From: Bacteroidota bacterium
GTDB taxonomy: Bacteria > Bacteroidota > Bacteroidia > M30B66
Length of the DNA stretch: 36,847 nucleotides
Direction: 5' to 3'
Assembly (NCBI GenBank): GCA_027490225.1
Contig: JAIXYK010000038.1
Location: 1-36,847, forward strand
Shown: in pieces, positions 23,445 to 33,400 of the stretch
Numbering within the stretch: position 1 is the first letter of the stretch
Layout of the letters: the number at the start of each line of letters is the position of its first letter
The notes under the pieces: model-generated
Database searches by the model: none
Told to the model about the DNA's origin: nothing
What the model saw: the letters and a program-made list of their open reading frames with translations, nothing else
Program-made: the position numbers and the translations under genes

Positions 23445-25274
23445 ATGAATAAGTTATTGTTAATGTTGTTTTGCTTCTTAGGACATTTGTCTTTAGCGCA
23501 ATACATTTCTCGTTCTGAACCAGTTCCTTACGATTGTCCTGTGGTATGTGCTGGAGCTGGCTTGATTTTAAAAGTGCCTCAAATTGAGAATTTTCCAAAT
23601 GGAACAGTAATTCAGGCTTTGCTTTCTAATGCTGCAGGTTCATTTGCTAATGGAACACAAACATTGGTTGCTTTAAGATATAGCTTTAATCAGGGGGCAA
23701 ATTGGCAAAATGGACCTTTTGCGTTTAACGGAAATATAAATGATATTTATATTGAGTATTTAATTCCTGCAACAACTCCAATAGGAACTAATTATACCAT
23801 TAAGATGAAATCATCTAGTGGATATACCGCCAATGATTTGTTTCAGTGCAATAGCACCAATAAAATCACTATTACTAATCCTGGAGTTTTACTTCCTGCA
23901 GTACCACAAGATTCTGCTGGTGATGGAGCTTGGAATGCGCATGTCTACACTTGGGTTCCAACAACTTCAGCAATCATAAATACTCCAACACTTGTGAATG
24001 CACAGGGCTTTTTTCTTTCTGCTAACTACAAAGGATATAATAAATACAATTCTTTAAATTTAGACATCAATTTATCATCAACAGGTGGAGTGCCAGGCTC
24101 TGTAAATGACGGTACAAGTTTACCATGCGGCACTACTTACACAAGTAATTTCAGTATGCGATTATTGCGCAAAGAAGTTTTTGCACCTGGGTTCTATTCA
24201 TTTAGTATTCAAGGAGATGATGGCATTCGTTTGAGTTTGGATGGTGGAATAACTTGGATTTTGGATAGTTTTATTGAGCAGTCATATCCCAATAGTTTCA
24301 AATCAACTGTAACAGCTTTTCCTAATGGAATCTGTTTGTCGGGAAATGTAGATATGGTAATTGAGTATTTTCAAAGACCTGCAGATGCAAGATTAACGTT
24401 GAATGTAGTTTCAATCTCAGGCGGCTCATTTTCTCAACCAGATACATTGAAATTATGTACAGGAGATGATGGAAGTTTTACAGTTGGAAATAGCGTTGCA
24501 GGTTATACTTACCAATGGTATGGAAGTCAGGATAATGGAGATAATTTTGTTACCATTTTCAATTCCCCAATATATGGAAATGTGAGTACTAATGAACTTA
24601 CTTTAACAAATGTTCCATTAAGCGAAAATGGAAATTTATTTTATTGTAAGATTAGTGGTCCTTGCGGAAATCCTTTATATACTGATACGCTGCCTTTAAT
24701 TGTTGCCCCACCAAATCTTTCTATTACAGGTGATCCTCAGAATCAAAATGTTTGTACAGGTGAGGAAGTGATCTTTACATTTCCTTACAGCGGAGTTGGC
24801 ATATTCCAGTGGCAAGTTGATACAGGAAATGGATTTGAAGATATTCAAAATAGCGGAAATATTTCTGGCAGTGGAAGTGGAACTTTGACCTTAAAATCGG
24901 TTGAAGATATTTATAATGAAGCAATATTCAGGTGTGTAATTTCAGGGGGCTGTCAAGGTGAGGTTATAACCAAGGAAGCACAACTAAAGGTTAAGCCATT
25001 TGTATTGCCTGATGCGCCTAACGCGTTTTCTCCCAATGGTGATGGTATTAACGATACATTCTTTCCTGTAACCAGTTGCAATGATGAAATTTTTAAATTG
25101 GTAATTTATAATAGGTGGGGGACTTTGGTATTTGAATCAGAAAGTATTGATAAAGTGTGGGATGGAACGTCTTCAGGAAATAAACTTTCTGACGGAATTT
25201 ATTTTTTTATTGCAGATTATACTTCAAAAGCTGGCGAATTAAGAAAGCAAGGTAGTGTAACATTGTTGCGTTAA
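23445..25274 (+). CDS. T9SS-secreted protein with PA14-like and Ig-like domains and type B sorting domain
   Basis: Exported protein of 609 residues. Signal peptide: MNKLLLMLFCFLGHLSLAQ. Residues about 165-325 look like a PA14-type beta barrel (YSFSIQGDDGIRLSLDGG, near 250-265). Two Ig-like domains with paired cysteines follow (about 330-420 with YQWYGSQDNG, and 425-515 with FQWQVDTGNG). The C-terminus (about 520-609) is the gliding-motility-associated type B domain: PNAFSPNGDGINDTF, then LVIYNRWGTLVFES, VWDGTSSGNKLSDGIYFF. This domain directs export through the type IX system and attachment outside. PA14 and Ig modules usually bind sugars or proteins, so a surface adhesin is plausible. Its stop is one base from the lysA stop. 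Confidence 0.92.
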   Translation: MNKLLLMLFCFLGHLSLAQYISRSEPVPYDCPVVCAGAGLILKVPQIENFPNGTVIQALLSNAAGSFANGTQTLVALRYSFNQGANWQNGPFAFNGNINDIYIEYLIPATTPIGTNYTIKMKSSSGYTANDLFQCNSTNKITITNPGVLLPAVPQDSAGDGAWNAHVYTWVPTTSAIINTPTLVNAQGFFLSANYKGYNKYNSLNLDINLSSTGGVPGSVNDGTSLPCGTTYTSNFSMRLLRKEVFAPGFYSFSIQGDDGIRLSLDGGITWILDSFIEQSYPNSFKSTVTAFPNGICLSGNVDMVIEYFQRPADARLTLNVVSISGGSFSQPDTLKLCTGDDGSFTVGNSVAGYTYQWYGSQDNGDNFVTIFNSPIYGNVSTNELTLTNVPLSENGNLFYCKISGPCGNPLYTDTLPLIVAPPNLSITGDPQNQNVCTGEEVIFTFPYSGVGIFQWQVDTGNGFEDIQNSGNISGSGSGTLTLKSVEDIYNEAIFRCVISGGCQGEVITKEAQLKVKPFVLPDAPNAFSPNGDGINDTFFPVTSCNDEIFKLVIYNRWGTLVFESESIDKVWDGTSSGNKLSDGIYFFIADYTSKAGELRKQGSVTLLR

Positions 25275-25275
25275 A

Positions 25276-26430
25276 CTAAGCAGTAAGTTCCTTTATTTCA
25301 TCTCTTAGGTTATATCTATTGCTCATTACCTTGCCATAAGCGCCGGCGCTGCGTATCGCGATAATATCTCCTCTGAATGTTTCGGGAAAGATTACTGCTT
25401 TTCCAAAACAATCGCTGCTTTCACAAATTGGCCCTACAATATCATATATCGACTGCTGTTTTCTTTCCAAACTAATGGCTGTAAGGTTTTCAATTTTGTG
25501 ATAAGCTTGATACAATGCTGGCCTTATTAACTCTGTCATTCCTGCGTCTAAAATGGCAAAATTCGTATTTGTTCCATTTTTAATATACAGCACCCTGCTA
25601 ATTAAACTTCCACATTGAGCAACTATACAGCGGCCTAACTCAAAGTGAATTTGCTGCAGTGGTAATAATTCTAGATAGTTTTGAAATACATCAAAATAAG
25701 CTTTGAAATCTACAATAGCTTCTTTGTCAGGTTCTTGATAATTTATTCCAAGACCTCCACCTAAGTTAATATGTGGTAATAAATAACCTTTAGAAATAAA
25801 CCATTTATTTATTTCATTTACACGGAGGCATAAATTTTTGAAAGGATTTAAATCTTCTATTTGCGAACCAATATGAAAATGTAATCCAATTAAATCAATG
25901 TTTTTATATTTTTTAATTTCTTCTAAAAAAGCATCTAATTCATAAGGGTTTATTCCGAATTTATTTTCTTCTAAACCTGTAGTAATGTATTTATGTGTAA
26001 ATGCATCTACATTTGGATTGATACGCAAAGCAATACAAGCAATTTTGTTTTTAATAGAAGCTAATTCGTTAATTACTTGTAATTCATGAATACTTTCTAC
26101 GTTAAAGCAAAATATATTATTATCCAGTGCAAAATTAATTTCTTTGTCACTTTTACCAACACCCGCAAAAACGATGTCTTGAGTTTTAAATCCTACTTCT
26201 ATAGCTCTTTTGATTTCATTACCACTTACGCAATCAGCGCCAAAACCTGTTTCTTTAATCGTGCTCAAAATGGTTTTGTTATTATTGGCTTTTAAAGCAT
26301 AATGAATTTTGTACTTAGTAGGAGCAGCTTTTATTATTTGATTTAAAGTGTTTTTTAAAAGATTTAAATCGTAATAATAAAATGGGGTTTCCAGTTTATT
26401 AAATGTGTTTAATAGATTTTGTTCAAACAT
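25276..26430 (-). CDS. lysA: Diaminopimelate decarboxylase LysA
   Basis: PLP enzyme of 384 residues that decarboxylates meso-diaminopimelate to L-lysine, the last step of lysine synthesis. The Schiff-base lysine is K47 in HYALKANNN. Family motifs follow: GLHFHIGSQ, INLGGGLGINY (phosphate-binding glycines), ELGR in place of the usual EPGR, the catalytic Cys in GPICESSD, and RSAGAYGKVMSNRYN near the end. The E-L-G-R substitution is a mild departure from consensus. The protein is a little shorter than many LysA enzymes but complete. It is convergent with the T9SS gene and lies downstream of dnaE on the same strand. Confidence 0.93.
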   Translation of the reverse strand: MFEQNLLNTFNKLETPFYYYDLNLLKNTLNQIIKAAPTKYKIHYALKANNNKTILSTIKETGFGADCVSGNEIKRAIEVGFKTQDIVFAGVGKSDKEINFALDNNIFCFNVESIHELQVINELASIKNKIACIALRINPNVDAFTHKYITTGLEENKFGINPYELDAFLEEIKKYKNIDLIGLHFHIGSQIEDLNPFKNLCLRVNEINKWFISKGYLLPHINLGGGLGINYQEPDKEAIVDFKAYFDVFQNYLELLPLQQIHFELGRCIVAQCGSLISRVLYIKNGTNTNFAILDAGMTELIRPALYQAYHKIENLTAISLERKQQSIYDIVGPICESSDCFGKAVIFPETFRGDIIAIRSAGAYGKVMSNRYNLRDEIKELTA

Positions 26431-26477
26431 TTTTTCGTAATAATTAAATCAAAAACCTAATTAGTGTTAACTTATTT

Positions 26478-26552
26478 ATCTTCCATCTTCCATCTTCCAC
26501 ATATCACCTTTTACCTTTTCACTTTTTACTTTCAACTTTTTACTTTTAACCT
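26478..26552. repeat. Pyrimidine-rich imperfect tandem repeat between lysA and dnaE
   Basis: Three copies of ATCTTCC in a row (26478-26499) are followed by a run of degenerate TTTTAC/TTTTCAC/TTTTTAC units up to about 26545. The plus strand is almost purine-free apart from A. It lies just past the dnaE stop and could stall replication or act as a weak terminator on the minus strand's transcripts. Confidence 0.5.
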
Positions 26553-29500
26553 TTAATTTAAAAAATACTCAATACCACTCATTTTCTCAATTGCTTTTAA
26601 TAACTCAGGATTTGCATCTACTTTTAAATGCGTTGATTTAAACTCAACATTTAATGCCGGATCTTTTGATTTTAAATTAACTCTAACCACGCATTTTCCT
26701 GGATGACCATTTAGCAGTATAGATAAATCTTCAATTGTTTTTTCGCTTAAAACCGTTTCAGAAATCGTCAATGAAATTTTTGAATACTTGTCTTTTAAAT
26801 CGGCAAGCACGCCCATTTTAAGGATTTCAACACTTAATTCGTTGGGGTTTCTGTAGTCTTTACTGGCTTTCCAGTTTAAATAAACAATTCTTCCGGTTTC
26901 TAAAAAATGTTTGTGTAAGAGGAATTTTTCAGAAAATAAAACAAATTCTTTTTTACCTGAAAAATCTTCAATAACAAAACTTCCAAAAGGCTTTCCATTC
27001 TTTGTAAATCTTTCGCTAAAAGCGGTAATTATTCCACCACTTCTTAATTCTGATTTGCCATTATAATCTTTTAAATCTTCTAAATTTTTAAATGGAATAA
27101 AACTGCGCATTTCATTTTTATAGTCATCCAAAGGGTGGCCACTTAAATATATGCCAACCAATTCTTTTTCTTTTTCCAACATTTCCAAAACATGCCATGG
27201 TTCTGCTATTGGAAATTTAGGTTCGGGAACTGAAATTTCTTCTGAACTATCGCCAAACAAACTATTTGAGGCGCTATTTTTACCTTCTTGCACATTTTGT
27301 CCATAACGCACTAGAGTATCAAGGAAATTAGGTTTTCCGAATGCTTCTGTATGGAAAAATTGAGCCCTGTTTGGTCCGCATAATCCATCAAATGCACCAG
27401 AAATAGCTAAACTTTCCATAGTTTTTTTGTTTACTGAACGCAAATTTGCTCTTCGCACAAAATCGTAAATTGTTAAAAATGGGCCGCTTTTTTCTCTTTC
27501 TGTTACCAAACTTTCAACGGCAGATTCGCCTACACCTTTCACAGCTCCTAAACCAAACCGAATGATGCTTTTACCTTCTTTTCTGTTTACGGCAAATTTT
27601 AATTTACTCTCATTTAAATCTGGTCCTAATACGTTTAAATCCATACGTTTACATTCATCCATATAGAATGAAATTTTATCCATTGATGCCAAATTGTTGG
27701 TTAAGTTGGCTGCCATAAATTCTGCAGGATAATTTGCTTTTAAATATGCTGTTTGATAAGCAACAAATGCATAACAAGTTGAATGCGATTTGTTAAAAGC
27801 ATAAGACGCAAATGCTTCCCAATCGGTCCAGATTTTTTCTAATTTTTCGGCATTTAAGTTATTTTTAATGGCGCCTTCCAAAAACAATGGTTTTAGCTCA
27901 TCCAGCGTTTTTCTATCTTTTTTACCCATTGCTTTTCTCAACATATCTGCTTGTCCTTTGGAGAAGCCCGCCAAACGCTGAGAAAGCAACATTACCTGTT
28001 CCTGATATACGGTAATACCATATGTTTCTTGCAGGATTTCTTCCATTTCTGGCAAGTCATATTGTACCTTTTCTACACCATGTTTTCTTTTGATGTAGTT
28101 AGGAATGTATTCCATAGGACCTGGTCTGTACAAGGCATTCATGGCAATTAAATCTTCAAATTTATCAGGAACTAAATCGCGCAAATGCTTTTTCATTCCC
28201 TCAGATTCGAACTGAAAAGTTCCATTTGTTTCTCCTTTTTGATAAAGTTCGAAGGTTTTTTTATCGTCTAAAGGAATGCCATCAATATCTATTTCCAACC
28301 CGAAATTTTCTTTAATCAATTGGAGCGCATCACGAATAATGGTCAGGGTTTTTAAACCAAGAAAGTCCATTTTTAACATTCCTGCTGATTCAATTACGCC
28401 ACCATCAAATTGGGTAACTAATAAATCAGAATCTTTTGCTACTGCAGCTGGAATGTAATTGGTAATGTCTTCTGGAGCTATGATCAATGCTGAAGCATGA
28501 ACACCAGTATTTCTAACCGAACCTTCTAAAATTAATGCTTCATTTAATACTTCACTTGTAAGTGTGCCAACTTCAGCAAATTTCGCTCTTAATAATTTTA
28601 CATTTTCTAAATCATCACCTTGTAAGCCCTCTTTTTCTTTTAAACTTCCAGGGCCCGATAACTCAGCTTTTAAAACCCTATTCAATTTTATTCCTGGTTT
28701 TTCGGGAACTAATTTAGCAAGCGCATTCGATTCATTGAGCGGTAAATCCATTACCCTGGCTACATCTTTGATGCTCATTTTTGCAGCCATAGAGCCGTAA
28801 GTAACGATTTGAGCTACCTGATTTTTACCATATTTTTCAACGACATAATCAATCACTTTTTGGCGACCTTCATCATCGAAATCCGTATCAATATCGGGCA
28901 TTGATTTACGTTCTGGATTTAAGAAACGCTCAAATAGTAAGTTGTATTTAATCGGGTCTATATTGGTGATGCCAATACAATATGCAACTGCAGAACCTGC
29001 CGCAGAACCACGACCTGGACCAATAAAAACACCTAAATCTCGTCCTGCTTTTATAAAATCTGCTACAATTAAGAAATAACCGGCAAATCCCATTCTTTCA
29101 ATTACACTCAATTCGAAATTGATGCGTTCTTCAGCCTCTGGAGAGATAGTTCCATATCTGTTTGCGGCGCCTTGAAATGTTAAATGCCTGAGGTATTTTT
29201 CCTGATTATCAAACTCATTTGGAAAAGGAAAAAAAGGTAACATGATTTCCTTTTTTAAATCGAGTAAATCTATTTTTCCAACTATTTCATTTGTATTATC
29301 GATAGCTTCAGGTAAATGTTTAAATAATTGACTCATTTCACTTTGTTTTTTAAAGTAAAACTGGTCATTATAAAATGCGAATCTTTTTCCCTTTATCGAG
29401 TCATCACTATCTCCAAAATCTTTGTTTGTTGGTGTGCTTTTTTTCTCCCCTGTATTGATGCAAAGTAAGATATCGTGGGCGTTGGCATCTTGTTGATCGA

Positions 29501-30152
29501 CGTAGTGAGAATCGTTACTTGCAATAATTTTTACATTGTATTTTTCTGCAAATTTAATGAGCGTTTCATTTACAATTTGTTGTTCGGGAATGCTGTGGTT
29601 TTGAAGTTCCACATAATAATCTTCCCCAAAAATATCCAGCCACCATTTAAAGATTTTTTCACCCGCTTCTTCTCCTTTTTTTAGAATAGTTCTAGGCACT
29701 TCGGCACCCAAACAACAGGTAGTTGCAATCAGACCTTTGTGATGTTTTACAATTAAATCCTTATCAATTCTTGGGTATTTTCCATACAATCCTTCAATGT
29801 ATCCTAAAGAGCAGAGCTTTACTAAATTTTTGTAGCCTTCTTCATTTTTTGCCAACAACAATTGATGAAAACGCACATCTTTATCATCACGGGAAAATGC
29901 TTTTTTAAATCTGTCCTCCACTAAATAAAACTCGCATCCTACAATAGGTTTTACTTTTAAAGTGCCATCGTCGTTTTTGTGCTTGTAAGCTTCTGCAACA
30001 AAAGCAAAAGCTCCAAACATGTTTCCATGATCGGTAATTGCCATTGCAGGCATATTATCATCTATGGCTTTTTTGTATAGTTTTTTAATATCGGCAGCCC
30101 CATCTAAAAGAGAGAATTGGGTATGAACGTGCAGGTGAGAGAATGTTGGCAT
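26553..30152 (-). CDS. dnaE: DNA polymerase III subunit alpha DnaE
   Basis: Replicative polymerase of 1199 residues, complete and of normal size. The PHP domain opens FSHLHVHTQFSLLDGA. Its metal ligands look intact: H8, H10, D17, H42 (TDHG), E74 (GCEF), a later His (FHQLL), Cys (TTCCLG) and D/H in SNDSHY. The polymerase core carries GPGRGSAAGS and PDIDTDFDDEGR (about 415), with the third catalytic Asp in LKMDFLGLKTL (about 592). Fingers, HhH (about 830-900) and an OB fold (GGIITAFSERFTKNGKPFGS) follow. An intact PHP suggests built-in 3'-5' proofreading, as shown for Mycobacterium DnaE1. The gene is followed by lysA after 122 bases. Confidence 0.97.
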   Translation of the reverse strand: MPTFSHLHVHTQFSLLDGAADIKKLYKKAIDDNMPAMAITDHGNMFGAFAFVAEAYKHKNDDGTLKVKPIVGCEFYLVEDRFKKAFSRDDKDVRFHQLLLAKNEEGYKNLVKLCSLGYIEGLYGKYPRIDKDLIVKHHKGLIATTCCLGAEVPRTILKKGEEAGEKIFKWWLDIFGEDYYVELQNHSIPEQQIVNETLIKFAEKYNVKIIASNDSHYVDQQDANAHDILLCINTGEKKSTPTNKDFGDSDDSIKGKRFAFYNDQFYFKKQSEMSQLFKHLPEAIDNTNEIVGKIDLLDLKKEIMLPFFPFPNEFDNQEKYLRHLTFQGAANRYGTISPEAEERINFELSVIERMGFAGYFLIVADFIKAGRDLGVFIGPGRGSAAGSAVAYCIGITNIDPIKYNLLFERFLNPERKSMPDIDTDFDDEGRQKVIDYVVEKYGKNQVAQIVTYGSMAAKMSIKDVARVMDLPLNESNALAKLVPEKPGIKLNRVLKAELSGPGSLKEKEGLQGDDLENVKLLRAKFAEVGTLTSEVLNEALILEGSVRNTGVHASALIIAPEDITNYIPAAVAKDSDLLVTQFDGGVIESAGMLKMDFLGLKTLTIIRDALQLIKENFGLEIDIDGIPLDDKKTFELYQKGETNGTFQFESEGMKKHLRDLVPDKFEDLIAMNALYRPGPMEYIPNYIKRKHGVEKVQYDLPEMEEILQETYGITVYQEQVMLLSQRLAGFSKGQADMLRKAMGKKDRKTLDELKPLFLEGAIKNNLNAEKLEKIWTDWEAFASYAFNKSHSTCYAFVAYQTAYLKANYPAEFMAANLTNNLASMDKISFYMDECKRMDLNVLGPDLNESKLKFAVNRKEGKSIIRFGLGAVKGVGESAVESLVTEREKSGPFLTIYDFVRRANLRSVNKKTMESLAISGAFDGLCGPNRAQFFHTEAFGKPNFLDTLVRYGQNVQEGKNSASNSLFGDSSEEISVPEPKFPIAEPWHVLEMLEKEKELVGIYLSGHPLDDYKNEMRSFIPFKNLEDLKDYNGKSELRSGGIITAFSERFTKNGKPFGSFVIEDFSGKKEFVLFSEKFLLHKHFLETGRIVYLNWKASKDYRNPNELSVEILKMGVLADLKDKYSKISLTISETVLSEKTIEDLSILLNGHPGKCVVRVNLKSKDPALNVEFKSTHLKVDANPELLKAIEKMSGIEYFLN

Positions 30153-30401
30153 TGTAGATTGTAGTTTACAAATATCTTCTAAATTTTAGTGGATTTCTTT
30201 CGTATTTATTCACAGTCTTGTTGATAAGTTGGAATGCATTGATTTTTAACTTTATTAACCGACTATCTTATTTTCAATGTTAAATGAATGTAAAATTTTT
30301 GATGTCATAATGTTAACTTACCTCCAAGTTAAAGTTGTTTTATACTAATTGCATCAGGGGTAATAGGTATTAGTAACTATAGTTTTATTTAAGTTGTAAT
30401 T

Positions 30402-33400
30402 ATGAAAAAAAAGTACACAGAAAGAACAGATATAAATTTCTATAATTGGAAAAATGTCATTGCGTTTTTATTGTTTTTAAGCATATCTGGAGTAAAGTCC
30501 TTTGCGCAATATAATACACCCACAGTTAATGGAACTGTGGCTGCAGGAGAATATGGTACCCATACCGATGGCCAAAATCAGCAAACTAATGGTGGTCAGG
30601 TTTGGTACATGACATGGAATGCTACCAATTTATATATTGGAGTTACGGGAGCCAATCTTGCTGAAGGTGCAGTTGCTTATTTTGATATTGACGTTTTAGC
30701 TCCAATTGACGGTGGTACAACTGCTGCAAATGGAACCTCTATTGGTAATGCTTATGATGGAACTAATTTCGCAAATTTACCATTCAAGGCAGATTTAGTT
30801 GTTTACTTTAAATCTGGATACAGGGAAATTAGAACCCGCACCGGCTCCAACACTTGGAGTGCACCCATTACTACTTTTGGTACTTACAGCGAAAGTGGTA
30901 CTTCAAGAGAGCTTTCAATTCCATGGACTTCATTTCCTGGTGGAGCAGTTCCTCCTACAGTGAGATTTTCATGGTTTGGCTATTTAACGTCTGCAGGTGG
31001 TTCTGTTTATGGAACTGTTCCTACAGCAAATGCAGGAGGTTCTATTGGAACAGGTGCACGATACGAAAGATATTTTAAAGTAGACAATACTACCAACGGA
31101 GCTGCTGTTAAGCCATTTAATAGAGATTGTTATGTATTTAATTCTACTGTCAGTAATAATGCTTTTGGAACTATTAATGTTTGGGATTTTACAATGAATA
31201 CTGCCGGACTTCAAATTTCAAGAGGAACGACAGGAGGAAATTGGACAATAAATGGAACACTACTAATAAATGCCGGTACCGTCTTTTTTGGTTCCCCAGC
31301 TGTAGGACCTTTTGGAACATCTACAGTGGCTAATGTTACTGTAAATTCAGGTGCAGCGCTCGATATGGACCAAACCAATCAAGCGCTTACAGTAACGGGT
31401 AATTTCTTCACAAGTGGTATTTTTAGCATGTCGCAACAAATTGGTGGAGATTTAAATATAGCAGGAAACTTTACCCATAGCACTGGAGGTAACGTAAATG
31501 CAACTGGAACTAGAGCTCGATTGATTAATTTTAATGGTACCACTGCACAAACAATTTCAAATTTGCCGGCAGGAACAAATCTAAGTTTTGTAACGATTTC
31601 CAATACTACTTCAACGGTTACGCATAACTTAGGAGCTACGACAATTGCTAATACTTTAACATTAAATCAAGGAGCAAAATTAGCACTAACAACTGCAGGC
31701 TCTTTAACAGTGAATGCAGGGGCCAACTTTGATATAAATGGAACCACAGCGGCAACTACATTTACAGCAACGGCACCAGCTACTTGCACCGTTACAGGAA
31801 CCATGACTCGCAATAATGCAGCTGCTGTTATTACCTCAACTGCGGCAACGCTTTCATTTTCGGCTACAACAGGTACATATAATCATGCTGTAAATGGTTC
31901 TGTTATTCCAACAGCAACCTGGAATGCTACATCAACTTGTAACATTACTGGAGTTACAACAACAAATCCAACAGGTGTAACTGGTATATTTGGCAACTTT
32001 TTATGGAATAATGTAGGCCAAACAAGCGCTACAGGTGCAATATCTGGCGCAATGACAGTGGCAGGAAATTTATCTGTTTTGGCAGGTACTTTATTGATGC
32101 CAACTTTTCAAATTACAGGAAATGCCTCGGGTACCGTTAATATTTCTAATGGAGCAACTTTACAAGTTGGAAATGGCGCAACTGCATTAACTTTTCCAAC
32201 TTTATTTCCTTTTGCAAACATTACTCTTGGTGCAAGCAGCAATGTAATTTATGGATGCACAGTTGCACAAAATGTTTTAGGAGGAATTTCTTATGGGAAT
32301 TTAACTGTTCAAGGCGCTTCCATAAAAACAGCAACCGCAGCTATTACAGTGAACGGTAATTTAACAGTAAGTGCAGGAACACTTGCAGATGGCGGATTTC
32401 AAATTACAGGAAATGCAACAGGTACGCTTAGTTTAGCTGCAGCTACTACTTTAAATTTAGGTTCCACTGTTGCAGCAACAACATTCCCCTCCAACTTTCT
32501 TTATGCAAACATCTCTCTGAATATAACCAGCACTGTGGTATATAATTCAAATGTTGCACAAACTATCTCTGGATTACCAGATTATGGAAATTTAAGTACC
32601 TCTGCAACCGCTGCAGTAACAAAATCTTTTGGTGCTAATGTTACTGTACTCGGTAACTTTGTGAATGGTGTTAATAATACAACAGCCTTTGGATTGTTTA
32701 GAATCAATCTTTCAGGAACTTGGACAAATAGTGGTACCATCAACGCTAATTCTAGTCCCACAAATACAGGTATCAACCTTGTGGGCGCAACTCCAATAAC
32801 TTTTACTATCGGAACTTATACAGGACCCTCTGTTTCTAATTTTACTGTAGCAAAAAATGCTGGAGTAGCGGTTACACTTGGTGCAATTTTAACAACCTTC
32901 AATTTAAATGTGAATTCAGGAGTTTTGATTGATAACGTGTCTCAAATTACTGGAAATGCTGCTGGTTCGCTAAATGTTTTAAATGGTGCAACACTTCAAA
33001 TAGGTAACGGCGCAACTGCAACTCAGTTTCCTTTGAACTATACCACAGCTAATATTAACCTTGCCGCTGGAAGTACAGTAATTTATGGCGCTAATGTGGC
33101 ACAAAACATATCATCTGCTCCTAGTTCTTACCATCATTTAACTACACAAGCCAATTCAGTAAAAACCGCATTAGGAGCATTAACAATAAACGGTAATATA
33201 AATATTGTTACAGGAACACTCGCTGATGGAGGTTTTCAGATAACCGGTAATGCCACTGGAACGCTTACTGTGAGTGGTGGAGCAAATGGTTTTTTAAGTT
33301 TGGGCTCAGCTTCAAGCGCTACAGTTTTTCCTACTGGATTTGTGAATGCCAATATCATTCTCAATTCAGGCTCTACTGTTCGATACAATTCTAACCTAGC

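Noticed and set aside
30854-31078. 74-codon ORF in another frame and a possible frameshift in the giant protein
   Set aside because: The main frame was read at several points and stays open and protein-like, so no frameshift is needed.
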